DNA from: Charina bottae
Taxonomy: Eukaryota > Chordata > Lepidosauria > Squamata > Charinaidae
Assembly: GCA_023362775.1 (NCBI GenBank)
Contig: JALMGJ010000001.1
Location: 61,218,501 to 61,282,500 of the forward strand
Direction: 5' to 3'
Length of the DNA: 64,000 nucleotides
Shown: positions 32,566-43,700 of the stretch, piece by piece
Numbering within the stretch: position 1 is the first letter of the stretch
Layout: each line of letters opens with the position of its first letter
The notes under the pieces: model-generated
Database searches by the model: none
Seen by the model: the letters and a program-made list of their open reading frames with translations, nothing else
Told to the model about the DNA's origin: nothing
Made by a program: the position numbers and the translations under genes

Positions 32566-32691
32566 TATATTTATAGTATTTATATTTATATTTATATTTA
32601 TATTTATATTTATATTTATATTTATATTTATATTTATATTTATATTTATATTATTTATATTTATATTTATATTATTTATATTTATTTATAT
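32566..32691. repeat. (TATTTA)n microsatellite
   Basis: About 20 hexamer units directly 5' of a CORE-SINE. Confidence 0.97.
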
Positions 32692-32693
32692 TT

Positions 32694-32910
32694 AGTCTGG
32701 TGGTTAAGGTGCTGGGCTAGAAACCAGGAGACCGAGAGTTCTAGTCCCGCCTCAGGCATGAAAGCCGGCTGGGTGACCTTGGGCCAGTCACTCTCTCTCA
32801 GCCCAACTCACCTCACCGGGTTGTTGTGGTGGGGAAAATAAGAGGAGGAAGGAGTATTAGGTATGTTTGCCGCCTTGAGTTGTTTATAAGAAAAAATAAA
32901 GGGATAAAAA
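32694..32910 (+). mobile_element. CORE-SINE (MIR-like), complete
   Basis: Head GGTGGTTAAGGTGCTGGGCT, B box GAGTTCTAGTCCC, core GGGTGACCTTGGGCCAGTCA, tail CGCCTTGAGTTGTTTATAAG, then (AAAT)n and (ACAT)n to 32969. Same family as 4044-4372. Confidence 0.9.
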
Positions 32911-32917
32911 TAAAATA

Positions 32918-32952
<35 letters not shown>

Positions 32953-32969
32953 ATACATACATACATACA
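32911..32969. repeat. (AAAT)n and (ACAT)n tail repeat
   Basis: Simple-repeat tail of the preceding SINE. Confidence 0.95.
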
Positions 32970-34704
32970 GTACATGTGCACAGAAATGCATATATACATG
33001 TGCTGCTGTGTGCTCTCCCTGTATACAACCACAAAACACAGTAAAACACCTTTTACTAATGTATCTTTTGTTTGCTGTCCTTCAATTAGTCCCTCTTCTT
33101 AGAGTTTAATTTCACTTGCTGCTCAACTACTGGCATGATGTCTGGACTCATGAATGTGAAGGTGATGCCAAGACCTAGACAGCAGGGGTGGTCGGAGGAG
33201 GGTGTAGGTGAAGAGGAATTGAAGCTTCTTCAGGAAGCTACAAGGGCAAGGCTTCACCTTTGATGAGAACCCTCAAACAGCATTGGAAATCGTGTGATAA
33301 TTTTGCTTGGTTAATCATCCCATTATTTATTTCCAGACTATAGGCACTATGTTACAATTAGAGACATGAAGCATAATCTGAGAAATTTAGATGTGACAGA
33401 TTACTTAAATAACTTGTGAGATAAACTGTATCTGCTCGGTGTTTTCTCTTGCCATGCACTCTCCAGCTACAGATTGGGTGCTCTTTCTCCACCACTGTAA
33501 GAGCCAAAACTTATTTGTTTGTTCTCCCCAAAGGACATATTTCACTCCTCAGGAAATTGCGCAAATTATTCTGTTGTCAGTTTGTCAAATTTGCATGGTC
33601 TTTAGGCTGAGTTTAAGTTGTATTTCTCTTGATTAAAAGCTTTTGGTTCAAAGCAATACTTTTTAATTGCCTAATGATATAAGTCACTTCTTAGGAAAGA
33701 GCCATGCATTTAGGAGTTCATTTGCAATATAACTGAAAAATTCATTGCATGGCAGTAAAACAATTTACTGTTAATTACAAGGAGAAGAATTTGCTGTACC
33801 ATGCTCACAGATTGCCATGAATCATGCAGCACTCCTAGAGATTTATAACAGATGTGTAAGTGGGATGAATTAGCAGGGTTTAATAACAGAGACACAAATC
33901 ATGCAGACTTCAAGGAGCTTTAATTGATATACTAGAATGTGACGGGCATGAATCACTCAGCCATTCAACAGCACTGTAACATATGGTCAGCTCAATATGC
34001 TGCATCTTAAATCGGTTGGTGAGTTGTTGGTTGTCCCATATGGTGGAAGCAATATATTTTTAAGGACTTTTTTTTGAAAAAAACACACCATTACATTGAT
34101 TTTTTTTAAAAAAAGAAATATGATTCAATATGCTTATAATAAGGTGAACTCTTAAAACTTGTTATGTTTGTTGGAGGCATATTATATACATACTCCATAC
34201 ACAGATTTTCTCAAAGACCTGAAAGAGCTGATTGAAAGGTTGCAGTTTTCAATGGAAACAGGTAGGTTTAATTATCCTATGTATATACAGTACAGTTGCC
34301 TTACCCAAAGATGGTGCCTTTATTTACAAATACCCCAAGCAGCATGGTACCCTACTAGACTCCAGTTCCTTGCCAGCACTTCATCTAAACATACCTGTGC
34401 CTTCTCTAATAGAAGAATTAGTATCATGAAGAAGTGCCAGAGAGAAGAGCTAACAAGGAATACATACTCACCATGGCAGGAATCTCATTTGCCATCTAGA
34501 TGCAAAAATTGCACTGCTGCAGAAATTGGACTTAAAATATATATCCTTTTCACTTGCATAACTTTTTTATGAATGCTTATTGTGTTGCAGCATTTATGCT
34601 AGTATTTTATTATGGTCTTTCAATTTATTTTAGTTTCTTTTTTTTAAAGCCCTCTGTATTGTTTTGAGCCATTCTATAAAATTTAAATATGAATCTTAAG
34701 ATGG

Positions 34705-34870
34705 TATGGTAACAGTGGGATGGTAACAGCATTCCGCGCGCGTCATGCCAGCCACATGACTGTGGAAACGACTTCAGACAGCGCTGGCTCTTTGGCTAAG
34801 AAACGGAGATGAGCACCGGCCCCTAGAGTCGGACACGACTGTGCAGAGGAAAACCTTTACCTTTACCTTA
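34705..34870 (+). mobile_element. Sauria SINE, 5'-truncated
   Basis: Body from GGGATGGTAACAGCATTCCG to GAGTCGGACACGACTGTGCA and ACCTTTACCTT; the tRNA-like head is missing. TTAAGATG flanks both ends (34696 and 34871), a probable TSD. Confidence 0.92.
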
Positions 34871-37772
34871 TTAAGATGTCATATTTTAAATACAGTACAA
34901 CCGCAATTTCAGATTAAGGGAAGATGTTTCTTTTAAATGCGAAATCTGTTAAATCTGGGTCCTTTAAATTGATGTTTTACTGGAAATGTACAGATGACTC
35001 TATTGCTGACTAACGTTTCCTTGTCTCAAGTGCTGAACCCAATCTATACAGTCAGGCCTAATGATCAACCTCACTAGGTTAATGTGAAGTCAGATGGGAT
35101 GACGGAGACCTTACATTGCTGAAAATATTCCTGGGATATAACAATAGTCAAGTCTCTAGAGTAAATGAGTGATCTTCCACTCTCTGGGCAAGCCTCCAAT
35201 TACACATTTGCTTACAAAGTGAAATTGTGCATGAGACACAAATGCTGTTTTTAAAAATGGATAACCCTACATGTCACTATTCAAAAGATTGAAATTGTAA
35301 TGAGCAGTTGGCAAAGCATAAATGAGACTGTATCTTCACGAATGTTACTCAAGGTTTTACTAGAAATGTAGCTATTTAGAAATTTGATGAAAGAGGAAAC
35401 CTTAAGAAGCATATTTTTTGAGATAAAGCCAAGAGCACTAAGTGCTACCTGTATAATATTTCACCGAGGGGTTCCTTTTAGTATAAATGCATGAAAGAGA
35501 AGTAGACCAGTAAAGGTTTAGTAACTCTGATACAGATGCATTTTTATTAGCTTTAGAACCTGACATGCTATAGGAAAGCTTTAGCAGCTGCATTAGTAAA
35601 CCTGACAGATTTGCGAAAAGAACTCACTATCCTTAGAAGCACGGTTGCCAGAATTTAATGTCAACAATTAAAATTTATTTTGATCCTCACCTAGTGTTTA
35701 TTACTGTTTGTATACACAACAGACCTTACTAATACAGTGATGCACTATTAGATGGAATTACCATCTGTTCACAGTGAAATGCTGGCATCTGTCTTAGTTT
35801 CTAAAGCTAAAATGATATTGGTTCAAACAAAACAAAGTTAACTGCTCTTTACTTACCAACAATTATATTTTTCTTTCATGCATGCAAATATAATGTGCAC
35901 ACACAGAGACCTGCACTCTCTGACATATTCATGGAAGAGTTTATCTTTTTCTTTAATACTGAGATATATAATGATATCTGTACTTGATGTATCTTTAGTA
36001 TGAAACCGTATGGATTGTCTGTTCCATTGATTTTTGGTGCCCTCTTACATAGTGCCAGACAGTGTAATAAGTGTTTAATATTTGAATATTTTAGTTTATG
36101 AATTATATTTTTACTGAAGAAATTAAAAAAAACTGACGTATTTAAAGTATGCAAAATAATTCAGTCTGCTAAAATACAGAATGCTTTTTTAGATGTATTT
36201 TAAAAGACTAGAACAAATTTAAATAAAATGATAATTCCAACAGGTACCACAGTCACAGCTTTAGGAAACATATTATGGCTGTTAGCTTCTATTATCTATA
36301 TTGCATATACAGTGATGTGGAGGTACGTGTTATATATTTATTATCTAAAGGTTCCCCCCCCCCCATCTGATTTGTTGGTGTGTAAGTTTCAAAATAATTC
36401 TTCATATGTCAGGGCACATAAATTGTGAATCATCAAGGACATGATAGTTATAATTCTAATCTTAAACCAAAGGTGTTGCTTTCTGAAATATTAGATTTCT
36501 ATTTCATATATTACAAAATAATACACTGTGTAAAGCTAGTGTTTGATGTGTGTACCACAGTGCATTAACAGTAACTAGTACATTTATTTGTGCTAGAGTA
36601 ACTTGAAAATGATTAAAAAATCAATATTTTCCTGTCAAAGAAGTAAATGTTACAATGCATTTAAATAATTAAGTGCACAAGTGCCATAAAATCTTCAAAT
36701 TTGGATAGGGAAGATGCTATAATTACAGTATAAGCAACTCCAATTTATTATGGGAATATGTTTAAGGAAGATTTGCTGTTTCTTCTAAAGGTGGCTATGT
36801 GTGTTCATTTTAAGCAATAATGAATTTTAGTGCTTCTGTTTTAGTAGTTTTGAAGCTGAATTGGAATATTAAATCCTGGCACTTACATTTAAAATGCTGA
36901 CATAGCTGAATAACTCCAAAGGTGAAATTCCAATTGTAAAGCCCATGTTTTCTTTTGAAGCCTGTGCATTAATGCTGCATTTCATTAGTGCTCAGTGCTA
37001 CTTATGTGGGGAAGGCTTGTAACCTCACATGCCAGAACTTCAATTTCGACACAGTAAATTTTGAACATAGCAGTATGATACTAATTAGATTATGAAGTCA
37101 TAAATGATATCTGAGCAAGAATTTACAATGCATGGCATGGTTAGTAAGTTTTTGTCTCCCATCATTTCCTTTGCCTTAAAGTAATCTTTGATCACACTGT
37201 AAAAAAAGTAATAGCAGCACAGTAGAGGTTGATACAAAAAAGCAAAATATATGTGAATGGTTTTGTATACCAAATTCTTTAAAGATGTATTATTAATTTA
37301 TTATGAACAAAGACCTTGCTATGAACTCTTAGCACAATGCCCTGAATGAATTTACAGGATGCATATTTTACTTCATATTATTCTCTAAATGAATTATGTG
37401 CTGTATGATAACAGAAGCACCTGACTTTGATATATGTGGCATAGTGTAAGGTTCCTCATGCAGAAAACACAATTGCAGAGTAAATTTACAAAGTAATACT
37501 TGCCTGGGATTCACAATGGAAGAAAGTATTTTATATCTGCAAGGAACATAATGCATTCAATATAAAAAGTGCTACTGTATGTTGCAATTAACCATCTAGT
37601 TGTCAGCATAATGTGCCACACCCAGATGCAGAAAGCTGCATTCTATTTGTAAGTCTTGAAAGGTAATTGCATAGAGAATGTGACTAACAGCATTATGTTT
37701 ATACAACCTGCAAGAATTTGTTCACCAAAACAGGAAAATACTTACAGTATTTTGCTCTTATATCAAGCTTAT

Positions 37773-37910
37773 ACTGTATTATTTATTTATTTATTTATTT
37801 ATTTATTATTACATTTATTTATTTATTATTACATTTATATACCGCCCATCTCCCCCACAAGGAGGGACCCTGGGCGGTTCACAAGTTTAAAATCAATTAA
37901 AACAATAAAT
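37773..37910 (-). mobile_element. L2-type LINE 3' tail
   Basis: On the minus strand this reads GAACCGCCCAGGGTCC, GGGAGATGGGCGGTATATAA, then (TAAA)n. It is the 3' end of the squamate L2-type LINE without coding sequence. Confidence 0.75.
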
Positions 37911-37934
37911 ATGAATAATAAACAATATAAAAAT

Positions 37935-37960
37935 ACATATATATACATATATACACACAT

Positions 37961-38021
<61 letters not shown>

Positions 38022-38052
38022 CATACATACATACATACATACATACATACAT
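37935..38052. repeat. TA/CA/CATA microsatellite
   Basis: Consecutive TA, CA, TA and CATA runs. Confidence 0.97.
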
Positions 38053-39024
38053 TAAACAATTTGATCCAAAAGTGGTAGACAGTGTATGTGCTGTCCAGAC
38101 AACTAACAGACAAAGCACATTGATAAATGATTTCCAGACATGGCACAATGATTCTTAATAACATGCATATATGCATGTACATGCAAAAGTATTGTGTGGC
38201 GCATGGTATTCTTCCCAGTCCAGATGCAGTACCATCCACTGTAGTGAAAAATTATACATTGGATCTGAGCTTAGATTTTCAGTTCCCCACATTGGTGTCT
38301 ATTCATTATCATGATTGCAGATAATGTAATTTGCCATTTAAGGAGTGGAAGGTCTGTGCAAGTCTTATAGATCTTTTCATTTTAGCCAAGGTATATGTGC
38401 ATGCATATTTCAAAGACTGGCAAATGCTATATACTGATAGTAAATCCAAATATGTACATTTTTGCATATATAAAAGCCGCTTATGGTGGAATTTCTATTT
38501 CCAGAATTCATGTGAACCAGCTCAGTTGTTCTTTTAACTCGGTTCAAGATAGCTCTATTGTGCTCTGACAAAGGTATAAAAAACGTCAATGTCAAGTCAA
38601 TAGACATCTCATATTTGTGATTCCATTCTGCGGATAGCATTGTATTTTCTTGTTCAGAAGAATTATTTGAACTTGTGCCATAATGTTTGTATTGCTTTTA
38701 TGATATTAATGTGAAAATACTTTGCAAATGGTAAAAGTAAAAAGCTAGAAGCACTGTTTAATCAAACAAGGAATTGGCAGATTGTATTTTTCCATTTTCA
38801 ACAAGTTAAAGATTATTATGTATGGTGGAGTGCATAATAATATACGGCATATTTTTAAACGGCTGCATAAAAATCTAAGACAGTTTGCAAGCTATATTTT
38901 TGTAAATAGTTCCTCTGGTGGCAGTTTTTAGTCAATATTTATAAAATATAAGAAACAAAGCCTGTCTTTTTTCTTTTTCTTTTTTCCTTTCCTTTTTCCC
39001 CCCTTTTCTTTTTTATACAAATAG

Positions 39025-39255
39025 CTCCAATTCAGCTAATTGCCCCTGACACTGAAGGAATAAACAGCACTGTAATAAAGATAACTTGGTATGAACCTGA
39101 AGAAGTTAATGGACCTCCTCCAGTTTATCAGCTGGAAAGAACAGATATATCTTTAGCAACATCAGATGTAAATGCAAAGAAAGGAACCCGCTTCCCAGGA
39201 AATGGGTATTACAAGTTTCCAAATTCTGCTTTGCCTACAAACACCTATTTTACAG
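39025..39255 (+). CDS. USH2A: USH2A internal exon: FN3-like linker before laminin G domain 1
   Basis: This exon encodes the segment joining FN3-4 to the first laminin G-like domain. It looks like another half FN3 module (ITWYEPEEVNGPPPVYQLER) followed by a linker (GNGYYKFPN, NTYFTG). The acceptor AG is at 39023-39024 after a long pyrimidine tract and the donor GTAAGG starts at 39256; both phases are 1. It matches human KWFPPEELNGPSPIYQLERR and GNGYCKFPSS as I remember them. The human linker Cys appears as Tyr here. If the donor is ignored the frame stays open to a TAA at 39375. Confidence 0.95.
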
Positions 39256-39718
39256 GTAAGGAAATTGTCTATGCTGTGTTTACTGCAAAAGGTTTTGGAG
39301 TATATTTTGATGGACTTTTTCTATGGATGGATTTCCTCTGGATTTATTATTTTACTTTTTACAGTTTTCCCACATAAATCAATATTATTCCTTAGAATTC
39401 CACTATTTTCTGAAAATCCCTTCTTTATGTTAATTTGTAGCATGATAAAATGTGGCATTACTCGTTAAGGAAAAGCAAGCACTCTTCATAAGGCTTTTCT
39501 GGGATCCTGCAACATTTAATTCCACATGGTATCTTTGTAAGTTCACACCACAGCTCATACCCATTGGTAAGGGATTATGGGAATTTTAGGACAACAGTGT
39601 TTAGGGAGATTTGTTTCTACCTCTGTCCCAGCAGGCAAATCTCTAGTCAACATTTCATCAGTATCCAGGACACTGAAAGGCTACTTGCCCTGGCATGAAT
39701 TTGTCTTTCTCTCTACAC

Positions 39719-40401
39719 CAGCCTTTCTCAACTTCTTGACCATGGAGGAACCCTTGAAATATTTTTCAGGCCTCGGGGAACCCCTGCACATTCAGGCTCA
39801 AATATTGGCCAGACGTTACAAAATTATTATATTTCTTTCATGTGTTGTTGTTGTTGTTCAGTCGTTTAGTCGTGTCCGACTCTTCGTGACCTCATGGACC
39901 ATAGCACGCCAGGCCTTCCTGTCCTCCACTGTCTCCCGGAGTTTACTCAAATTCATGTTCATTACATCAGTGATGCTATCTAACCATCTCATCCTCTGCC
40001 GTCCCCTTCTCCTTTTGCCTTCAGTCTTTCCCAGCATCAGGGTCTTTTCCAGTGAGTCCTCTCTTCGCATTAGGTGGCCAAAGTATTTGAGCTTCAGCTT
40101 CAGCATCTGTCCTTCCAATGAGCAGTCAGGGTTGATTTCCTTTAGGATTGACTGGTTTGACCTCCTTGCAGTCCAAGGGACTCTCAAGAGTCTTCTCCAG
40201 CACCACAGTTTCATGTGTAGGCCTGTATATATGCATCAACAGTGTTCTTAAACTAAAAATAAAGAATGAAACTTACCTCTTTAATGTGAAGTTGCCCGAA
40301 TTTGAAATATATTTTTTTAATAAATCGTGATCTCCCAGGGAACCCCCAGTGACCTCTCGCGGAACCCTAGGGTTCCACGGAACCCTAGTTGAGAAACCCT
40401 G
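39719..40401. mobile_element. Non-autonomous hAT element containing BovB
   Basis: Ends CAGCCTTTCTCAACT and AGTTGAGAAACCCTG are 15-bp inverted repeats with two mismatches. The right flank GTCTAGAG fits the hAT target consensus nTCTAGAn; the left flank CTCTACAC shares TCTA. GGAACCC-type repeats lie at both ends. The middle is a BovB insertion. Confidence 0.75.
39844..40216 (-). mobile_element. BovB (RTE) LINE 3' fragment
   Basis: The minus-strand reading frame 39858-40214 encodes the C-terminal part of BovB ORF2: MKLWCWRRLL, NQSILKEINPDCSLEGQMLK, YFGHLMRREDSLEKTLMLG, GRQRMRWLDSITD, then RAMVHEVTKSRTRLND. The tail is the GAGTCGGACACGACT-type sequence that Sauria SINEs copy. It is 5'-truncated, with no catalytic RT present, and is nested in a hAT element. 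BovB is known for horizontal transfer between squamates and other animals. Confidence 0.93.
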
Positions 40402-42820
40402 GTCTAGAGGAAGAACTAGAAGGGGGTGTCAGAGCTTAATTTTTTAAATAATATTTCACACATTACCTTCACCTGAAGAACACAAACAAATTTAAGGATT
40501 TCTCTTTCTCTCTACACATTGATAGTATTCCATGGACCACAGGAATCATAGTATGCTTACTTTTTAAATTGGATTGGTGGGGCGGTTACATGCTGATTTT
40601 GACATTTTTTCAATGCATACTTTGCATACTTGAGGGATCTTACCAACATGCTGATGTTTCAGTATTCCTCTTTAGAGAGTTCCCTATTAGATTATATGAA
40701 ATATTACATGAAGCTTCTGATTTAAATCTTTTTCCAGTTTATTGTGGGAAAAGGTATGTCTCAACGGGCTAAATATGGAAACATCTGTAGGTGGCCATCC
40801 TATCCTCCCTTATCTGGCATTAAGTCCCACATGACAGAACATGAATCAAAATGCAAATGATTGAACAATTCATTTTGGGAAAGTGTTTCCTTTTAATCAA
40901 AAGGCATCTTTGTAAAAGCAAACATATATTTCATGATTCTTCCCACATCACATTTTCCCCTTGAATCTGTATTTGCTAAATTAGAAACAATGTCCTCTTC
41001 TGAGTCACGCCTCCCAAACCAGCGTACATCCTCTTCTTAATAAACCTGGTAAGGTGAAATTTCAGGGTTGTATTGGTCTGCAGTGCTTTTCATGAGGGGC
41101 TCGAAACTGCTTATTTGAAACATAGCTTTTCTGCTTATTTATAAGAACATCACACTCTTCAGTTGCCATTATTATGGATTTAGTCACCCATATTTTGATT
41201 TTTTACTCATATTATGCAAGGCCTAAGAACCACAATACAATTTATTAGTATTTTGAGTAAAGTCTCTGCCGTCCTTAGGTTCCTCCATGTTCTCTCTTCC
41301 TTATTATAGGATGAGATAGTTACTCAAATGTTCCTCTAAATGGGAGAATTCCATAATAGCCCATCTGCCTTGCATGCAAAACATCCTAGTTCTAATTTCC
41401 AGCACTTCCAATTAAAGAATTTTGGGTAACTTGTCTATAAAAACTTTCTTTGGACCCTGGAGAAAGGTGCCCAACAGAATACACACAGCACAGGGGTAGA
41501 GGAACAAATAATACGTGGCAGACTCTAGGAACCCACTTATAAAAATTAATAGGAGCAGAGATAATTATTGATGAAGGAAATGTTGGATTTGGGCTGCGTA
41601 GGGCTTTACAGTGACTGAGAGCTCAGAGAGTAAATAAGTAACTGCTTGCAGTTATTCCCAATTCAGTAGAAGGTTGTTTAATATGTCCTCATCGTCCCCT
41701 TTAGTAGGCAGGTATATGGGTCATGGCATGATAATTGTGGACCAAGCTCCCATCTTTACAGAGTATTCTGAGCCATGCTTGCTTTTCCTTTCATTTATTC
41801 CTGTTGACAGTGATATGTCCCACTATGAACTATTAACTGGCCTCAGTAAAGAAAGAATTTAGCTGTCCTTTCATTTTTTTTCTCTTAGAACTTCTTTTGC
41901 TAGCATCGTGGTCTTGCACTTAAAATGATTTCACAGTTCCCCTTCTTGAACAAGACATTTTCTTTCTTCCTTCTTCCTAATCCCAAGAAGCCTAAAGAAA
42001 GGGTGAAACACTTTTTAAAAAGTGATCCAGCACAACAAAGTGGTTTGGGCTGCTTTGTGAACAAAACATCTTAAAACATTTTTTAATGTGCACAACAGGG
42101 ATTTATGCTACAAGTGTGCTGCACTAACCCTGACAGACGGCATTAGTGTAATATTTTTTTCCCTCTAAGAAATTAGTATTTTGTTAAGGTGTAGACAGTT
42201 TTAATCTGCATCAAACTTTGGCTTCTTCTCTCTTTTCATGGAAAAGTACAGATTTATTTAGGTCTTTGAGGAAAATCCCTACGTCTCTGTTTGTGAATGA
42301 TTTTTCAAATGTACCTTTGGGTACATCTGTTATCCTGGATGTCCCAGGCATTAAAATACACTTTTGGAACTGTGAAAAAAGAACTCGGTGCAAAAGTACA
42401 TCATTGTTTAAGTTTATCAGTATTGGGTAATATCCTGAAAATAAGCATAACAAGTTGAAGTAGGTAACAATAAATGAATTGGAATTACTATTCTACTTAA
42501 TTCTCATTCAGATTCTGTATTGTTTTTATTTTGTAAGTTTCACAAGCCACTTAGCGTCCAGTTGGTTTCAGGCAGTAGACAGATTTTGTAATTAAATCGT
42601 GAGGGCTGGCTTTAAGAGGACCAGGAGGAGGGATTTCTTTTACTGAGCCAGGGCAGGCTTTCTTGCAGATATGCTCAAAGCCATTTTAGTTAACCAAAAT
42701 GCACTGGAGAATACCACATCAGGAGCATTGTGGGTAATTAAAAAGGAAACTAGGTCTAGCTCTGTGATGTCACGTGAAGCATTATGCTAGAGGGGGGAAA
42801 AGTAATAACCAGAAAGCAAT

Positions 42821-42880
42821 TTTATTTATTTGTTTATTTATTGGATTTTTGAGGCCACCCAATTCCAAAAAAACTAAAAT
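42821..42880 (-). mobile_element. Probable L2-type tail remnant
   Basis: TTTATTTATTTGTTTATTTA, then GGATTTTTGAGGCCACCCAA; in minus orientation this resembles the GGGCGGCTATAAATC-(AAAT)n L2 tail. Confidence 0.4.
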
Positions 42881-42884
42881 CTCA

Positions 42885-43182
42885 TGCAGTCTGTCCTCAT
42901 TTAGCAACTACAATTTGTTCTGGCAAAATGGTTGCTAAGTGAACCACGTGATGGAGGGGGGGGGAGATGCTGCGAAGTTTACTGGTTGCTGCCATCTCTA
43001 TTAGATAAAGTTCTCCCGTGCAGTAACGCCAGCATTACTCTCATTCCAGCATGTGTTATTGTTGGATGCAGAAATTGACCAAGGCATGCATTGGTCAGAA
43101 AATAATTTTTTACTACCATTTACTACCGTTGTATTTCTGAACAGTTGCTAACTGAGGTAGTCACTAAATGAGGATCGGCTGC
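42885..43182. mobile_element. TIR-bearing MITE-like element, superfamily unknown
   Basis: Left end GCAGTCTGTCCTCATTTAGC and right end GTCACTAAATGAGGATCGGC plus TGC are imperfect inverted repeats of about 22 bp. TTGCTAAGTGAACC and AGTTGCTAACTGAGG are inner mirrored motifs. There is no coding region. It belongs to a family of 'not-yet-named' type to me. Confidence 0.5.
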
Positions 43183-43194
43183 ATATTATTATAG

Positions 43195-43320
43195 AGGGCA
43201 AAGCTCTCTCTATACCTCCGGGCAGCTCCTCAAGCGGTTATAATAGAGTCCCCTATTCGGGGAGATGGGCAGGGATAAATTGAATGAATGAATGAATGAA
43301 TGAATGAATGAATGAATTTA
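43195..43320 (+). mobile_element. L2-type LINE 3' tail
   Basis: GAGTCCCCTATTCGGGGAGA then TGGGCAGGGATAAATT and (GAAT)n is an L2-type 3' terminus with a tetranucleotide tail (43281-43318). Confidence 0.6.
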
Positions 43321-43375
43321 TGAATAAATAAATCCAATTATGAAGATGTTTTGCTTGAGATTTCCATCTTTTTAA

Positions 43376-43700
43376 TCATTCTGTTTCAGGTGTAATAGCA
43401 ATCTCCTCAGTGCAGTCTAAGAAGCTCCTTCTTGACTTCAATCTTTTTGTAGGAGGTACTTGGTCAAATAATGGGTGTGCCGGATCATGTAACACCTTTC
43501 CATATTCCACGCCTTGTGCCACACTCCTTCTAATGCCTGGCGGGGCTATTCCAGCCAAGATATATAACTTATCAAGTGGAGTGGGGCGTAAACATCCGGT
43601 AGCGATGTGGCAGGTGTCACTAAGCACCCTATCCACCTGCGTAGAGTGCAGGGAGGCAAGGAAGGAACCTCCAAGTGGTGACCCCTGGTAACATCAAATT
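43376..43700 (-). mobile_element. LINE-derived C-terminal fragment
   Basis: The minus-strand frame has TGCLRPTPLDKLYILAGIAP, then IRRSVA, PTKRLKSRRSF. I recognise the CLKPTP, LAGIAPP, LKSRKSF pattern from vertebrate retrotransposon polymerases but cannot name the clade with confidence. It has stops at both edges and is not a host gene. Confidence 0.5.

Larger units (their letters stand above)
25664..39024 (+). other. USH2A: USH2A intron 6 of the window
   Basis: This 13.4-kb intron contains a CORE-SINE (26575-26830), a Tc1-like MITE (27368-27568), Sauria SINEs at 28509, 31541 and 34705, an inverted repeat with hammerhead-like cores (30604-30808), a CORE-SINE at 32694, an L2 tail at 37838 and several long microsatellites. 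I see nothing in 25664-26570, 29050-30600, 31900-32560, 33000-34690, 34870-37770 or 38060-39024. A tandem 21-bp duplication sits at 31081-31122. Confidence 0.85.

Noticed and set aside
34892..34990. Possible Tigger-like terminus (ACAGTACAACCGCAATTTC)
   Set aside because: No matching inverted end or target duplication found nearby.
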